Shown: positions 63,952 to 64,000 of the stretch, in pieces | Layout of the letters: each line of letters opens with the position of its first letter | How positions within the stretch are numbered: the stretch's first letter is position 1 | DNA from: Hyphomicrobium sulfonivorans | GTDB taxonomy: Bacteria > Pseudomonadota > Alphaproteobacteria > Rhizobiales > Hyphomicrobiaceae | NCBI RefSeq assembly: GCF_013306565.1 | Contig: NZ_PZPO01000005.1 | Location: 62,001 to 126,000, forward strand | DNA length: 64,000 nt | Direction of reading: 5' to 3' | Translations under genes and position numbers: made by a program | Notes under the pieces: generated by a model | Seen by the model: the letters and a program-made list of their open reading frames with translations, nothing else | Databases searched by the model: none | What the model was told of the DNA's origin: nothing

Positions 63952-64000
63952 ATGACCGACACGCAGCTACAACGTCAAAGTGGAGCTCCTGGCTTCGGGG
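63952..64000 (+). CDS. Start of an unidentified gene (truncated by window end)
   Basis: ATG 63952 opens MTDTQLQRQSGAPGFG and runs off the window. The position opposite erpA fits dgt (dGTP triphosphohydrolase), a common neighbour in alphaproteobacteria, but 16 codons are not enough to confirm it. The stop of the 16-codon frame at 63905 overlaps this ATG. Confidence 0.3.
   Translation, partial: MTDTQLQRQSGAPGFG

Overview
This is a GC-rich (roughly 60-65 %) stretch of chromosome from an alphaproteobacterium, most likely of the order Hyphomicrobiales (Rhizobiales). The evidence is gene content and order. There is a lipid A block (purD, xseA, DUF2093, lpxK, waaA, DUF374-type acyltransferase, DUF4170). 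There is also a tolC - PopZ-like - valS run, an ExoR-like periplasmic Sel1-repeat protein after ilvD, and an erpA/xth pair. No phage genes, transposases, integrases, rRNA operon or CRISPR array were seen. The window is mostly housekeeping chromosome with small secreted proteins of unknown function and several families of hairpin repeats.

Layout. 1-9.4 kb: end of a membrane protein gene, a divergent aminoacyl-tRNA-protein transferase (aat-like), guaA, a VIT/CCC1 metal transporter, a decayed alcohol dehydrogenase fragment, a membrane protein/deaminase pair with overlapping stop and start, an ArsC/YffB-like reductase, a luciferase-like oxidoreductase, ybaK, a GNAT acetyltransferase and two small exported proteins. 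9.4-17.1 kb is translation and RNA modification: def-fmt, truA, folE, tRNA-Thr(GGT), rsmD, an RluB-type pseudouridine synthase with a long repetitive Arg/Asp-rich N-terminus, and tadA head to head with it. 17.1-29.1 kb: patatin phospholipase, purD, xseA, DUF2093, then lpxK with a gene that fuses a DUF374 acyltransferase to the Kdo transferase WaaA. A protein-tyrosine-phosphatase-like gene (opposite strand), an MsbA-like exporter, DUF4170 and ubiA follow.

29.1-45.3 kb: a mosaic of palindromic repeats that runs into the 3' end of hisS, a metallophosphatase, and an alpha-hydroxyacid oxidation region. That region has glcDEF on the minus strand, with a LysR regulator and lutABC on the plus strand. 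A small Cys-patterned exported protein, gshA, a small exported protein, rsmE and a cation diffusion facilitator follow. 45.6-64 kb: a YdjM-like membrane protein, a TadG-like pilus-associated protein with a beta-helix-like tail, a membrane-anchored staphylococcal-type nuclease, tRNA-Cys(GCA), a PIMT-family methyltransferase, tolC, a very large PopZ-like polar organiser, valS, ilvD and the ExoR-like gene. Two exported proteins, xth, erpA and the first codons of a further gene complete the window.

Most functional links are cell-envelope biogenesis (lipid A/Kdo assembly and export, TolC, ExoR) and translation/tRNA biology. The least expected points are the Gln-to-Lys change in the catalytic relay of the Aat-like protein, the acyltransferase-Kdo transferase fusion, the phosphatase inside the lipid A locus, the roughly 680-residue PopZ homologue, and two interspersed hairpin-repeat families. 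One palindrome of the second family supplies the last codons and stop of hisS. I did not find an unambiguous new multi-gene system.
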